Shown: positions 1 through 10,259 of the stretch, piece by piece
Numbering within the stretch: position 1 is the stretch's first letter
Layout of the letters: every line of letters begins with the position of its first letter
DNA from: Sphingobacterium sp. HMA12
Lineage (GTDB): Bacteria; Bacteroidota; Bacteroidia; Sphingobacteriales; Sphingobacteriaceae
NCBI RefSeq assembly: GCF_002933815.1
Contig: NZ_BEYR01000007.1
Location: 186,001-250,000, forward strand
Direction: 5' to 3'
Length of the DNA stretch: 64,000 nt
Made by a program: the position numbers and the translations under genes
Notes under the pieces: generated by a model
Seen by the model: the letters and a program-made list of their open reading frames with translations, nothing else
What the model was told of the DNA's origin: nothing
Databases searched by the model: none

Positions 1-1
1 A

Positions 2-1744
2 ATGGAAAGTCCGATCTTGCAGCTTGTAGTTTATGGGCCTCAGATTGGGAAAAGTGAGGTGCAGGTTGACGACAAAGGAGTTGAACTCATTCGGGTAAAC
101 CGGGTGGAAAATCCAAACTATCTGTTTTTGGATCTAAAGATTTCTCCTTCGGCTAAACCGGGTTGGTCTACCTTTACCTTCAACCAGGGAAAGAAAAAAT
201 GGACTTATCGTTATGAACTAAAACAGCGTAACCAAGGAGTCAAAGCGCAAGGGGTGACCAGCAAGGATCTGATCTACCTGATTATGCCTGACCGTTTTGC
301 AAATGGCAATAAGGCAAATGATCAGGTGAAGGGAATGCTCGATATGAGTTTAAACAGGGATTCCATGTATTTACGACATGGAGGAGACTTGGAGGGGGTG
401 ATCGGTAAACTGGATTATCTTCAGGATCTGGGAGTAACTTCGGTCTGGATGACTCCTGTGCTGACCAATGATATGCCATTAGCGTCCTATCACGGTTATG
501 CGAATACGGAGACCTATCATATCGATCCACGTTTTGGAAGCAATGAAATCTATGTTCAGCTGGGTGAGCAGCTGCATAAACGTCAGATGAAATTAATTTT
601 TGATGTCGTACCCAATCATATCGGCAGTTATCACTGGACAGTGAAAGATAAACCGATGGCTGACTGGCTCAACGAATGGCCGAGCTATACACAGACATCG
701 TACAAAGACCAGACGGTTTTTGATCCCTATGCCTCCGCGGCAGATAAAGAGAAAATGGTTAAAGGCTGGTTTGTTCCTACCATGCCGGATATGAATCAGC
801 AAAATCCCTATGTGCAGAACTATTTGACGCAAAGTCATATCTGGTGGATCGAAACGGCCGGAATAGATGGATTTCGTATAGATACTTATCCTTACAATGA
901 TCTTGATTTTATGGCCCAATGGACAGATCGTATTCAACGGGAGTATCCCCAGTTTACTTTTTTTGGCGAAACCTGGGTGCATGGTGTTGCCAATCAGGCT
1001 TATTTTCTGGGGGGCAAACATGTTGGCCAGGAGCTGGACTCCAAATTGATGGGGGTGACGGACTTCCAGTTGAACTATGCCATTGGCGACGCTCTTAACC
1101 AAAAGACGGAATGGACGGAAGGTGCGAATAAACTGTACTCGACCTTGGCATCGGATTATCAATATCCACAACCGGAACGGAATGTACTTTTTCTGGATAA
1201 CCATGATAAAGACCGGTTCTTTTCAGTAATCGGGGAAAATATCCAGAAATACAAATCCGCAATGGCTTGGCTGTTGACGACCAGGGGTATTCCACAATTG
1301 TACTATGGCGCAGAGATTCTAATGAAGAATTTTTCCAATCCAGATGGTCTGTTGCGTGAAGACTTTCAGGGCGGTTTTGCCGGAGACAAAAACGATAAGT
1401 TTACCGCCTCAGGTAGAACGAAAGCTGAACAGGATATGTGGTCTTTTGTACGTACCCTAGCCAACTACCGCAAACAGCATGCTGTGCTACAGTCGGGTAA
1501 AACCATGCAGTATGTACCTGAAGATGGTGTGTATGTTTATTTCCGTTATAATGAGCAGCAGACGGTGATGGTTGTCATGAACTGCAACGATCAGGAAAAG
1601 GTAGTAAAGCTTGATCGCTTTGGCGAAAGGAATGCAAAAGCCACAGCTTATATGGACGTTATTAGCCAGCAACTGCTGAAACCAATGGACAATCAAATCA
1701 AATTGGGGGCTTATGAGACGAAAGTTCTTGACCTTAAATTTTAA
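2..1744 (+). CDS. GH13 alpha-amylase / neopullulanase-like enzyme, 5' end outside the window
   Basis: Hydrolyses alpha-1,4-glucans, probably to maltose, at the cell surface or in the periplasm. Residues 1-80 resemble the N-terminal immunoglobulin-like domain of cyclomaltodextrinase/SusA-type enzymes, and the (beta/alpha)8 barrel follows from about residue 85. GH13 catalytic residues are visible: nucleophile D294 in GFRID, acid/base E323 in FFGETW, and D402 in the FLDNHD motif. The first ATG reads like the GM inside the family's usual WxGM motif, so the real start and any signal peptide probably lie upstream of the window. The stop is 33 nt before the phosphoglucomutase gene. Together with the next three genes it forms a maltose cassette. 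Family assignment is firm; the exact product (SusA-like, cyclomaltodextrinase or alpha-amylase) is inferred. Confidence 0.93.
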   Translation: MESPILQLVVYGPQIGKSEVQVDDKGVELIRVNRVENPNYLFLDLKISPSAKPGWSTFTFNQGKKKWTYRYELKQRNQGVKAQGVTSKDLIYLIMPDRFANGNKANDQVKGMLDMSLNRDSMYLRHGGDLEGVIGKLDYLQDLGVTSVWMTPVLTNDMPLASYHGYANTETYHIDPRFGSNEIYVQLGEQLHKRQMKLIFDVVPNHIGSYHWTVKDKPMADWLNEWPSYTQTSYKDQTVFDPYASAADKEKMVKGWFVPTMPDMNQQNPYVQNYLTQSHIWWIETAGIDGFRIDTYPYNDLDFMAQWTDRIQREYPQFTFFGETWVHGVANQAYFLGGKHVGQELDSKLMGVTDFQLNYAIGDALNQKTEWTEGANKLYSTLASDYQYPQPERNVLFLDNHDKDRFFSVIGENIQKYKSAMAWLLTTRGIPQLYYGAEILMKNFSNPDGLLREDFQGGFAGDKNDKFTASGRTKAEQDMWSFVRTLANYRKQHAVLQSGKTMQYVPEDGVYVYFRYNEQQTVMVVMNCNDQEKVVKLDRFGERNAKATAYMDVISQQLLKPMDNQIKLGAYETKVLDLKF

Positions 1745-1777
1745 CACAACGCGATATTTTAAATTTCATTTTTTTCA

Positions 1778-2425
1778 ATGATTAATTATACTACTGTAAA
1801 AGCCGTAATATTTGATTTGGACGGTGTGCTGGTGGATACAGCGATCTACCATTTTCAAGCCTGGAGTAGGTTGGCTGCGCAATTGGGCTATTCCTTTTCT
1901 TTGGACGACAATGAGCAGCTAAAGGGGGTGAGCCGGGTTGAATCGCTTGAACTTATTCTGAAGTGGGCAGGACTGGAGAAATCCGAGCAGGAGAAAGCAC
2001 AATTGTTGCAGCAGAAAAATCAATGGTATCTTGAGCTGATCGAACAGCTTAGTCCTGCGCAGCTCCTGCCCGGAAGCCTGGCATTGCTGCAGCGGCTTCG
2101 CGAAAAGGATATCCTGATTGCACTTGGATCAGCCAGCAAGAATGCCTTGAGCATCCTTCAGAAAACAGAGATCGTGGGTTATTTTGATGCATTGATCGAT
2201 GGGAATGCCGTACAGGCTTCCAAACCAGATCCGGAGGTGTTTCTAAAAGGGTCAGAGGCATTGACCATACAACCGCGATACTGTCTGGTACTGGAAGATG
2301 CGCAAGCGGGAATAGATGCCGCAAAAGCAGCTCAAATGCGCGTGATCGGTGTTGGAAAACCTGAGAACCTCACCGGGGCGGATGCGCTGGTGGAAGATCT
2401 CAGTGAACTGGTAGATAGATTTTAA
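1778..2425 (+). CDS. pgmB: beta-phosphoglucomutase
   Basis: Interconverts beta-glucose-1-phosphate and glucose-6-phosphate in the cytoplasm. It is a 215-aa HAD-superfamily protein of usual family length, with the N-terminal motif FDLDGVLVD carrying nucleophile D13 and acid/base D15. The helical cap follows, then GSASKN (HAD motif II), the conserved lysine in SKPDPEVFLKG, and the acidic motif LEDAQAGIDAA. It sits 33 nt after the amylase and 20 nt before the GH65 phosphorylase. Inverting phosphorylases release beta-glucose-1-phosphate, so the context supports this member of the HAD family rather than a phosphoglycolate phosphatase. Confidence 0.95.
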   Translation: MINYTTVKAVIFDLDGVLVDTAIYHFQAWSRLAAQLGYSFSLDDNEQLKGVSRVESLELILKWAGLEKSEQEKAQLLQQKNQWYLELIEQLSPAQLLPGSLALLQRLREKDILIALGSASKNALSILQKTEIVGYFDALIDGNAVQASKPDPEVFLKGSEALTIQPRYCLVLEDAQAGIDAAKAAQMRVIGVGKPENLTGADALVEDLSELVDRF

Positions 2426-2445
2426 TTGAGTAGAGCAATCAACGT

Positions 2446-4755
2446 ATGAAGACATATATCAAACATGATCCTTGGCAGATTATTGAAGATCAGTTTAGAC
2501 CCGATCACAATGAGTTTTCGGAAAGTATTTTTGCCATCGGCAATGGCCGCATGGGGCAAAGATCAAATTTTGAAGAGTATTTTAGCGGAAAAAGCTTACA
2601 GGGTTCTTATCTTGCAGGAATCTATTATCCGGATAAAACCCGTGTAGGCTGGTGGAAAAACGGTTACCCGGAGTATTTTGCGAAAGTAATCAATTCCTTC
2701 AATTGGATCGGTCTGGATATTCGGATCAACGGCCAGCGACTGGACTTGGCGAAGGCCAAGATATGCTCATTTGAACGTAGGCTTGATATGCAGCACGGTG
2801 TGTTGCGGCGTAGTTTTGTCGTTCAGCTACCTGACGGCGCCGAGGTTAAAGTGGAAGCAATCCGCATGTACCATCTTTTTGCTTCTGAAACAGCCTCGCT
2901 GCAATATCATGTTGAGGCACTGACAGCAGATCTGGATATCGAACTGACCTCCATATTGGATGCGGAGGTCGTCAATAGAGATAGTAACTACGATGAAAAG
3001 TTTTGGGAGTCTTTGGCACAGGGACAACAGGGGGATAACTTATTTGTTTCATCGCGAACGAAAAAGACGGGCTTTGAGGTCTGTGCCGAACTCGAAACGC
3101 TTGTTACAGGGGCGGGTGGAGTTATTGAAACGGAGCAGACCATTGTGGAAAATGGCTATATGGCCCAACGTTATCGTGCGACAGTGGCAAGATCACAAAC
3201 TCTCTGCATTGAAAAAAGAGTGGCGATTGTAACTTCCGAAAACCATGTTGCGGAAAAATTGAAGATGGTCGCTACCGAACGGCTGACTGAATTACGGGCA
3301 TTTGATTTTGACCAGCTGAGGGAAAAGCAGTCCAAAGCCTGGAAGGCAATATGGGATGAAAGTGATATTGAAATTTTGGGGGATATAGCCGCACAGCAAG
3401 CCATCCGCTACAACATCTTCCAGCTCAATCAAACATATACGGGGGAGGATGCCCGACTAAATATCGGCCCAAAAGGTTTCACCGGCGAAAAATATGGCGG
3501 AGTGACGTATTGGGATACCGAAGCCTATTGTATTCCATTTTATCTGGCAACACAATCACCTGAAATTGCACGAAATTTACTTTTGTACCGCTATCATCAG
3601 CTGGATAAGGCGATAGAAAATGCAACAAAATTGGGCTTCGGAAACGGTGCGGCCCTCTTTCCGATGGTGACGATCAATGGAGAAGAATGTCACAACGAAT
3701 GGGAGATTACTTTTGAAGAAATTCACCGTAATGGTGCCATTGCTTTTGCCATATACAATTACGTACGTTATACGGGAGACACCGATTATATCTGGTCGCA
3801 TGGATTGGATGTATTAATTGCGATCAGCAGGTTCTGGGCACAACGTGTCAATTGGAGTGCGGATAAACAGCAATATGTGATGCTGGGCGTAACCGGACCT
3901 AACGAATATGAGAATAATGTCAATAATAATTGGTATACCAACCGAATTGCCTCTTGGTGTATGGAATATACTTTAGACTGTCTTCGAAATGCTGAAAGAT
4001 CCCAACCGGAAATTTTTACAACACTAGTAGATAGGTTGAAATTAACTGCCGAAGAAAAAAATCATTGGCAGTATATTATCGACAAGCTCTATTTTCCTTA
4101 CGACGATAAGCGGAAGATCTTTTTGCAGCAGGATGGCTTCCTGGATAAAGAATTGATCCCTGTGCGGGAACTTGATCCGTCGCAAAGGCCCATTAACCAA
4201 AAATGGAGCTGGGACCGTATTTTGCGATCCTGCTATATCAAACAGGCTGATGTGCTCCAGGGTTTTTACTTTTTGGAAGAACATTTTGATGAGGATACTT
4301 TGGAACGTCATTTTGATTTCTATGAACCCTTGACTGTACATGAAAGCTCACTTTCTCCTTGTGTTCATGCGATTCTCGCCGCAAAACTGGGTAAGACCGC
4401 CAAAGCATATGAGTTTTATCTGCGCACATCACGTTTGGATTTGGATGATTATAATAACGATACCGAAGATGGCCTGCATATTACCTCGATGGCCGGTACA
4501 TGGATGACCATCGTAGAAGGCTTTGCAGGGATGCGCGTAAAAGATGGACAACTTTATTTAAATCCCATGTTGCCGCTCGAATGGGAGGGTTATAAGTTCC
4601 GCATCCTATTTCGTGGCGCGACGCTGCTGATTGCGGTACACGCCGATTACTATACGATCGAAAATATCAGTGATACAGCAGTCCATATCCAGACGGTAAC
4701 CGAAGCGTTCGTACTGGATGGTCAGGGCAGAAAAAAGGTGTCGCAAGTCAGATAA
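2446..4755 (+). CDS. mapA: GH65 glycoside phosphorylase, probably maltose phosphorylase
   Basis: Splits maltose with inorganic phosphate into glucose and beta-glucose-1-phosphate, which the preceding mutase uses. The 769-aa length suits GH65. The N-terminal super-sandwich domain begins with the typical DPWQIIED and FAIGNGRMGQR stretches, and the (alpha/alpha)6 barrel holds GPNEY with the predicted general acid E487 and the IKQADVLQG substrate/phosphate loop. A C-terminal beta-sheet domain ends the protein. There is no signal peptide, consistent with a cytoplasmic enzyme fed by the transporter 102 nt downstream. Trehalose or kojibiose phosphorylase cannot be excluded from sequence alone, but the amylase partner favours maltose. 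Confidence 0.92.
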   Translation: MKTYIKHDPWQIIEDQFRPDHNEFSESIFAIGNGRMGQRSNFEEYFSGKSLQGSYLAGIYYPDKTRVGWWKNGYPEYFAKVINSFNWIGLDIRINGQRLDLAKAKICSFERRLDMQHGVLRRSFVVQLPDGAEVKVEAIRMYHLFASETASLQYHVEALTADLDIELTSILDAEVVNRDSNYDEKFWESLAQGQQGDNLFVSSRTKKTGFEVCAELETLVTGAGGVIETEQTIVENGYMAQRYRATVARSQTLCIEKRVAIVTSENHVAEKLKMVATERLTELRAFDFDQLREKQSKAWKAIWDESDIEILGDIAAQQAIRYNIFQLNQTYTGEDARLNIGPKGFTGEKYGGVTYWDTEAYCIPFYLATQSPEIARNLLLYRYHQLDKAIENATKLGFGNGAALFPMVTINGEECHNEWEITFEEIHRNGAIAFAIYNYVRYTGDTDYIWSHGLDVLIAISRFWAQRVNWSADKQQYVMLGVTGPNEYENNVNNNWYTNRIASWCMEYTLDCLRNAERSQPEIFTTLVDRLKLTAEEKNHWQYIIDKLYFPYDDKRKIFLQQDGFLDKELIPVRELDPSQRPINQKWSWDRILRSCYIKQADVLQGFYFLEEHFDEDTLERHFDFYEPLTVHESSLSPCVHAILAAKLGKTAKAYEFYLRTSRLDLDDYNNDTEDGLHITSMAGTWMTIVEGFAGMRVKDGQLYLNPMLPLEWEGYKFRILFRGATLLIAVHADYYTIENISDTAVHIQTVTEAFVLDGQGRKKVSQVR

Positions 4756-4769
4756 ATCCATGATTTCAA

Positions 4770-4797
4770 CAGCGTGGGATCTCATCCCACACTGCTG
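4770..4797 (+). other. intergenic hairpin between phosphorylase and transporter genes
   Basis: GTGGGAT (4774-4780) pairs with ATCCCAC (4784-4790) across a 3-nt loop, and CAGC/GCTG extends the stem across a 3-nt bulge. No T-run follows, so it is more likely an mRNA-processing or stability element than a full terminator. Confidence 0.4.
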
Positions 4798-4857
4798 AAA
4801 AATGAGGATTAAATGGTAATTAAATAGTATTTTGTCTTAAATTTTTGATAGCCTATT

Positions 4858-6183
4858 ATGGGAAAGAAACCTGAATTAAGTATAAGCCAGGTCGTTAACA
4901 TGAGTTTTGGGTTTTTAGGGATACAAATGGGCTTTGCTCTACAGAATGGCAATGCTTCACGTATTCTTCAAACATTTGGTGCCGATGTGGAGCACCTGTC
5001 TTTATTTTGGCTGGCAGCTCCGATAACAGGTATGATCGTTCAGCCCATTATCGGCCACTATAGTGACCGGACATGGACGCGTTTGGGGCGTCGTCGCCCA
5101 TATATTTTAGTGGGGGCCCTGCTTACTACATTGACACTATTCCTCATGCCTAATGCAGCCCTGTTTACAGCTTTGCTGCCCCCACTTTGGATCGGTGCGG
5201 GGCTGTTGATGTTTATGGATGCATCCATCAATGTGACTATGGAGCCTTTTAGGGCACTTATAGGAGATAATCTGCCTAGCGTGCAACGTAGTCTTGGTTT
5301 TTCGGTGCAAACCTTTCTCATTGGTGTAGGAGCTGTTGTGGGGTCTTTATTGCCTTATATGCTGACCAATTACTTGAATGTTACTGGCACTGCGGAACCA
5401 GGACATGTGCCTGCGAATGTCATTTATTCCTTTTATACCGGTGGGCTGGTGTTAATGCTTTCGGTGTTGTGGTCGGTGATCAAAACAAAAGAATACAGTC
5501 CGTCGAAACTGAAATCATTTACCGAAGAAACTGTCGAGAGCGTAGAAAATAGCACTGCTTTTGGATTAGGTACGATTGTAAAGGATATTAAGGCTATGCC
5601 GGGGGTAATGAAGAAATTAGGCTGGGTACAGTTTTTTTCCTGGTTTGCATTATTTATGATGTGGGTGTATACTACGCCGGCTATCGCCGAATCCGTGTTT
5701 TATCTAAAGGCTGGAAGCCGTCAGGATCTTTATATGGAAGCCGCCAATTGGGTAGGCGTGCTGTTTGGAATTTACAATGGGGTTTCGGCTCTGTATGCCC
5801 TGTTTATCCCCAGGATTGCCAGGCGGTATGGGCGCAGTAAAACACATGCTTTTGGACTGATCGTGGGTGGCCTTTCGCTGATCTCACTGTTTCTGATCAA
5901 AGATGCCACGTTGCTTATCTTACCGATGCTGGGTATTGGAATCGCCTGGGGAAGCATATTGGCCATGCCCTACGCCATTTTGAGCGACCATTTACCGCCG
6001 ACAAAAATGGGGGTGTATATGGGCCTCTTTAATTTTTTCATTACATTGCCGCAGATTGTATGTGGATTTTTTGGCGGAATGATTATTAAATTCATCTTCC
6101 AGAGCCAATCGATCTATGGCTTATTGCTGGCAGGTATATTCATGTTTCTGGCCGCATTTTTTGTCCCCAAAAACAAGCAATAA
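4858..6183 (+). CDS. MFS sugar transporter, SLC45-like (probable maltose uptake)
   Basis: A polytopic inner-membrane carrier of 441 aa, with about 12 hydrophobic segments. The loop after helix 2 carries GHYSDRTWTRLGRRRPYI, which fits the major facilitator signature (G-x-x-x-D-R-x-G-R-R-x) in the SLC45/sucrose-transporter and glycoside-cation-symporter style. In Bacteroidota, genes of this type lie next to GH65 phosphorylases and carry maltose across the inner membrane. Here it is the last gene of the amylase-pgmB-phosphorylase cassette. The substrate is inferred from this context. The gene converges with the sensor gene downstream, with a hairpin between them. Confidence 0.88.
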   Translation: MGKKPELSISQVVNMSFGFLGIQMGFALQNGNASRILQTFGADVEHLSLFWLAAPITGMIVQPIIGHYSDRTWTRLGRRRPYILVGALLTTLTLFLMPNAALFTALLPPLWIGAGLLMFMDASINVTMEPFRALIGDNLPSVQRSLGFSVQTFLIGVGAVVGSLLPYMLTNYLNVTGTAEPGHVPANVIYSFYTGGLVLMLSVLWSVIKTKEYSPSKLKSFTEETVESVENSTAFGLGTIVKDIKAMPGVMKKLGWVQFFSWFALFMMWVYTTPAIAESVFYLKAGSRQDLYMEAANWVGVLFGIYNGVSALYALFIPRIARRYGRSKTHAFGLIVGGLSLISLFLIKDATLLILPMLGIGIAWGSILAMPYAILSDHLPPTKMGVYMGLFNFFITLPQIVCGFFGGMIIKFIFQSQSIYGLLLAGIFMFLAAFFVPKNKQ

Positions 6184-6191
6184 AGTTGAAG

Positions 6192-6238
6192 GACTGCGTG
6201 TGATATATACGGGACACACGCAGTCTTGGTTCGATTTT
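6192..6238 (+). terminator. hairpin terminator between convergent genes
   Basis: GACTGCGTGTG (6192-6202) and CACACGCAGTC (6215-6225) form a perfect 11-bp stem directly after the transporter stop codon. The following T-rich stretch is weak (TTGGTTCGATTTT). It probably separates the + strand cassette from the minus-strand sensor gene. Confidence 0.55.
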
Positions 6239-6299
6239 CCAATAGTTATCATGGCTCCGCACCCCGGAATATCGCCTAGCCTATTTCTTATTGGAATAC

Positions 6300-9200
6300 T
6301 TAACTGTTTTCAGTCATGTAAACGCTGGGTGGCATCCCATAATGTTTATGGAAATCCCTTGAAAAATTCGATTGTACGGTATAGCCGACCATGGTCGAAA
6401 TCTGGGTAATGTTATATTCTCTTTGGACCAATAATTCGGCCGCTTTTCTTAAACGAGATATATTGATCAGCTCGTTGGGCGTGAGATCAGATAAACCCTT
6501 AATTTTGCGGTATAAGGTCGGGCGGCTCATATTCATTAACCGCGCCAATTCGTCGACATTGAGATCAATGTCTGATATATTGTCGTAGATCACGGTGTTG
6601 AGCTGGCTTATAAAATCCTTGTCGGGGGCCGATACATTAATATCCGTTAGATTCGAGATGGAAGAGTTTGTAAAATAATTTTTGATGATCTTACGGTTGT
6701 TAAGAATGTTTCGTATCTGCACGGTCAGGAATTCCAGTGAAAAAGGTTTTTCGATATAAGCATCAGCACCAATTTTCAGGCCGTTAATTTTAGAATCAAG
6801 TGCATTTTTGGCTGTGAGGAAGATGACCGGAATATGGCTGTACAGGATGTCACTTTTGATACGCTTGCATAAAGCGATGCCATCCATAATGGGCATCATG
6901 ATATCTGTCAAGACGAGCTGTACATTGTCCTGGTCTAATATTTCAAGTGCTTCGGCGCCATTGCCCGCACGCAAAATGGCGTAATCAGTTTTTAGCTCTT
7001 TGTTGAGATAAGCCAGTATTTCTTTATTGTCTTCGACAATGAGGATTACGGGTTTTTCAGCATCTTCATCTGCTTTCACATTTAATTTGCTCTCGTTATG
7101 ATCCGCTGTTTCTTCGAGGAGAGGTTTGATGTCAAGCGACTGTTCCTGAAGGATGGGGAGGGAGAGCAGGAAGATATTTCGATTCTCTTCGGTATAGGCT
7201 AAGGACAAAGATCCCCGATGAAGTTCGACCAGGGAGCGAGAGAGGGGGAGACCTATGCCTGTCCCGGTATCTTTGTTTGATTCGTTTAGCCGATAAAAAG
7301 GTTCGAAAATCTTTTCTCTCTTTTCGAAAGGAATAATATCGCCGTCATTTCGAAATTCGATATTGAACATAATATCGTCACTATTGAAGGGAAGCAATTT
7401 GACGTGGACTTGATGGGCGGCATATTTTACGGCATTATGGATTAAGTTGGTAAATACTTTGCGCAAAGCTTCTTCATCGACTTGGGCCGTGAGTGTAATT
7501 CGGGGCAGGGAAAGATCATATTGCAACATCTTTTCCTTTGCTAGGGTGTTCAGGTCATTGAATACGTCAAGTAACAAGCTGTTAATATCCGTTTTTGTAA
7601 AAATAAGGCTCATATTATTTGTTTCTGCTTTTCTAAAGTCCAGAAGCTGATTGGTTAGCCTAATCAGCCTCGTTGTGTTTTTTTCGATCAGGGCAAGATC
7701 AGTTACCGTGTCGTTATCCTCAAATTGATGTGTGCGGATGAGTTTCTCCAGCGGCATCTTAATTAGCGTCAATGGTGTGCGGATCTCGTGCGCAAGGTTG
7801 GTGAAAAATTCGAGTTTAAGATTGTAAACTTCCTGCTCCTTTTTACGTTCATAGTTATCCATCTTCTGTGCATTATTTGCTTTGATCAGTAAAAAATAAT
7901 ACCGCAAGATCAACAAAACAATCGTACTAATGGTCAAAAAATAAAGGCCATAAGCCCATATTGATGACCACCAAGGGGGCGAAACGACAATACGAAGTTC
8001 TTTTTCCGTCGGGTTCCAGATTCCATTGTTGTTCGCGCCCTTAAATTTAAAGGTATAGCTTCCCGGAGGAAGCTTATTGTAATAGATTTTCTGACTACCG
8101 GTGATATCTGTCCAGCCTTTGTCATAACCTTCCATAATATAGCGATAGGGATTGCTTTTTGGGGAAACAAAGCTCAAGGCTGCGATATTGAAACTGATAT
8201 TGGAACTGTCGTAGGTCAGGCGGATCTCTTTTGATAGGGTAATGGATTGTTTCAGTATGCCATTTTCACCAACCGGTATGCTTACATTGTTGATCTGAAT
8301 ACCACTAATAAAGATAGGTGGAATAAAGCTATTCTTAATGGATTTTGTCGGATTGAAGCTGACCATTCCTTTGATGGTACCGAAATATAAGGTGCCGTCG
8401 CTGTCTTTAAAAGCTGAATTATAGTTAAACTGATCTGCGGGAAGCCCGTCTCTCGATGTATAGATGATCCTACGGGGGACACCCTCATCCAGTCTGACCA
8501 ATCCACCACCTGTTGAAATCCATATGCTGTTATTGTCGTCTTCCAAAACTTTAAATACCTGATTGGAAGGTAAACCCGATTCGGTCAGATAGTTGGTGAA
8601 ATGCCCGTCACGGCGGTATTTTGAAAGGCCGCTTTCGGTGCAAAACCACAGGTTTTTTTTGCTGTCTTCAAATAAGCCATTGACGTAATTATTGACGAGC
8701 GTATTTTGTTTACCTTGCTCAGAAAGTAAATGTTGCATCTCTCCCGAACTTCGGTTGTACTGATAGACTCCGCTGCCATAAGTATTGACCCAAAGTATAC
8801 CATATTCATCTTCATAGATACCCTGTATCCATGCTGTAATGGGGAGGAGGTCAAAACTGTCGCTATTTTTGTTGTAGACGTATAATGCGCGGTCTGTCCC
8901 GACAAACATGCTCTGGTCTCTGGACTTATAGATACAAACGGCAAACCTGCTTTGTAAGGTGCCTCTGCCGATACGGTCATAATGCTTTTTTAATTTTCCG
9001 GTCTTTACGTCGATTATATCAAGTCCATGTGTTGTGGAGCCTACCCAGAGATCGTCGCCGATCGTTGCCAGTCCATGAACATTGTTATGTGCGATGCTCC
9101 CTCTTTTTCCATTGGCAACAAAATGCTGAATCTGTTGTGTTTGTGCATCTATTTTGTTTAGCCCGCCATCTTCTGTACCTATCCAAAAATTTCCATAGTT

Positions 9201-10259
9201 ATCTTTCTTTATATCGTGTACAATATTCCCTGATAGGGCCGATTTTCCAAATCCGGATAAGTACTTTTTGAAATTGTCGAATTGACTGCTGTATTGATTA
9301 AAGCCGCCAAAAAATGTTCCAAACCAGATGTTATCCTCACGGTCCCGATAGAAATTCAAAACCGCATTGTCAGATATGGCAAATGGATTGAGCAGATCTT
9401 TTTTGATGTGTTGGCTCTGACCGGTATGAATGTCATAAGTATATATTCCGGTTTCCGTTCCGATCCAGTATACCGACTCTGTCTGTTGAATAATGCAATT
9501 TGCCTGGATGACTTTGTTGGGATAATAGTTTGCAAATAGATTTTTTAACGTTCCATTTTTAAAGTCAAATAGGTAGGCTGAATTGATCGTGCCGACCATG
9601 AGCAGGGAATCGTTGATGGCGTAGACGGTCTTGGTATTGGCCAGTGCTTTACGATCTTTTTCTTTGAGCGCAATTTGAACAAATTTGCCTGTGTTGACTT
9701 GATACCGTTCTATCGTACTGTTATTGTCCGTAGTCCAGAGGCCGCCTTTGTTGCTGCTCGTAATGGCCACCAATGGGTTTTTGTTTTGATCGAAGGAAAC
9801 GATCTCTGCCGTGTAAGGATTATAACGATAAAGTTGCCCATTGGAAAGCAACCAAATAAAGCCGGCGTATTCATGGAGTGCATTTACCTCACCAATTGGT
9901 ATTCGATTGAATGGTTTGAAGTTTTCTTTAATTGGATCGTAACAATAGGTGCCCCATGTCGTTCCCACCCAGAGTACACCTTTGCTATCGGTAAGGATAC
10001 TTAGAATGGATGAACTCCCGATACTTGAGGGATCTGAAGCATTGTGCCTAAATATCTTAAATTGATTGCCGTCAAAACGATTGAGACCATTTCTTGTTCC
10101 TAGCCATAGAAAGCCCTGCGTATCTTGTGTAATGCACTTAACAGAACTATTGGAGAGGCCGTCATGGGGTTGATAATTTTTAAAATAGAGCGATTGCGCC
10201 CGTAGGGTAGTCCATACGAGTAGTAGATATAGGATAGGTATAAAGGTTATTCTGCGCAA
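6300..10259 (-). CDS. hybrid two-component system sensor/regulator (HTCS)
   Basis: A one-protein glycan sensor and transcription factor of 1319 aa. A signal peptide ends at about residue 21. A periplasmic two-bladed-propeller region of reg_prop repeats (WLGTRNGLNRFDG and similar) fills about residues 25-690. A Y_Y_Y domain (about 700-762) and one transmembrane helix (about 768-792) follow. The kinase core has H824 in NLAHEIRTP and GTGIGLPLS in the ATPase. A receiver domain (about 1071-1185, phospho-acceptor D1119 in LTDIMMP) and an AraC-type DNA-binding domain (about 1217-1319) end the protein. The start is a TTG (10257-10259); an in-frame stop lies 3 nt before the preceding ATT, and no in-frame ATG precedes the sensor domain. 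It is divergent from a SusC/SusD pair, its probable target. Confidence 0.96.
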   Translation of the reverse strand: MRRITFIPILYLLLVWTTLRAQSLYFKNYQPHDGLSNSSVKCITQDTQGFLWLGTRNGLNRFDGNQFKIFRHNASDPSSIGSSSILSILTDSKGVLWVGTTWGTYCYDPIKENFKPFNRIPIGEVNALHEYAGFIWLLSNGQLYRYNPYTAEIVSFDQNKNPLVAITSSNKGGLWTTDNNSTIERYQVNTGKFVQIALKEKDRKALANTKTVYAINDSLLMVGTINSAYLFDFKNGTLKNLFANYYPNKVIQANCIIQQTESVYWIGTETGIYTYDIHTGQSQHIKKDLLNPFAISDNAVLNFYRDREDNIWFGTFFGGFNQYSSQFDNFKKYLSGFGKSALSGNIVHDIKKDNYGNFWIGTEDGGLNKIDAQTQQIQHFVANGKRGSIAHNNVHGLATIGDDLWVGSTTHGLDIIDVKTGKLKKHYDRIGRGTLQSRFAVCIYKSRDQSMFVGTDRALYVYNKNSDSFDLLPITAWIQGIYEDEYGILWVNTYGSGVYQYNRSSGEMQHLLSEQGKQNTLVNNYVNGLFEDSKKNLWFCTESGLSKYRRDGHFTNYLTESGLPSNQVFKVLEDDNNSIWISTGGGLVRLDEGVPRRIIYTSRDGLPADQFNYNSAFKDSDGTLYFGTIKGMVSFNPTKSIKNSFIPPIFISGIQINNVSIPVGENGILKQSITLSKEIRLTYDSSNISFNIAALSFVSPKSNPYRYIMEGYDKGWTDITGSQKIYYNKLPPGSYTFKFKGANNNGIWNPTEKELRIVVSPPWWSSIWAYGLYFLTISTIVLLILRYYFLLIKANNAQKMDNYERKKEQEVYNLKLEFFTNLAHEIRTPLTLIKMPLEKLIRTHQFEDNDTVTDLALIEKNTTRLIRLTNQLLDFRKAETNNMSLIFTKTDINSLLLDVFNDLNTLAKEKMLQYDLSLPRITLTAQVDEEALRKVFTNLIHNAVKYAAHQVHVKLLPFNSDDIMFNIEFRNDGDIIPFEKREKIFEPFYRLNESNKDTGTGIGLPLSRSLVELHRGSLSLAYTEENRNIFLLSLPILQEQSLDIKPLLEETADHNESKLNVKADEDAEKPVILIVEDNKEILAYLNKELKTDYAILRAGNGAEALEILDQDNVQLVLTDIMMPIMDGIALCKRIKSDILYSHIPVIFLTAKNALDSKINGLKIGADAYIEKPFSLEFLTVQIRNILNNRKIIKNYFTNSSISNLTDINVSAPDKDFISQLNTVIYDNISDIDLNVDELARLMNMSRPTLYRKIKGLSDLTPNELINISRLRKAAELLVQREYNITQISTMVGYTVQSNFSRDFHKHYGMPPSVYMTENS

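Noticed and set aside
593..1204. 203-aa minus-strand frame inside the amylase gene.
   Set aside because: Shadow of a strongly supported GH13 gene; no family features in the translation.
8585..8980. 131-aa minus-strand frame inside the HTCS gene.
   Set aside because: Out-of-frame shadow on the same strand as the HTCS gene.
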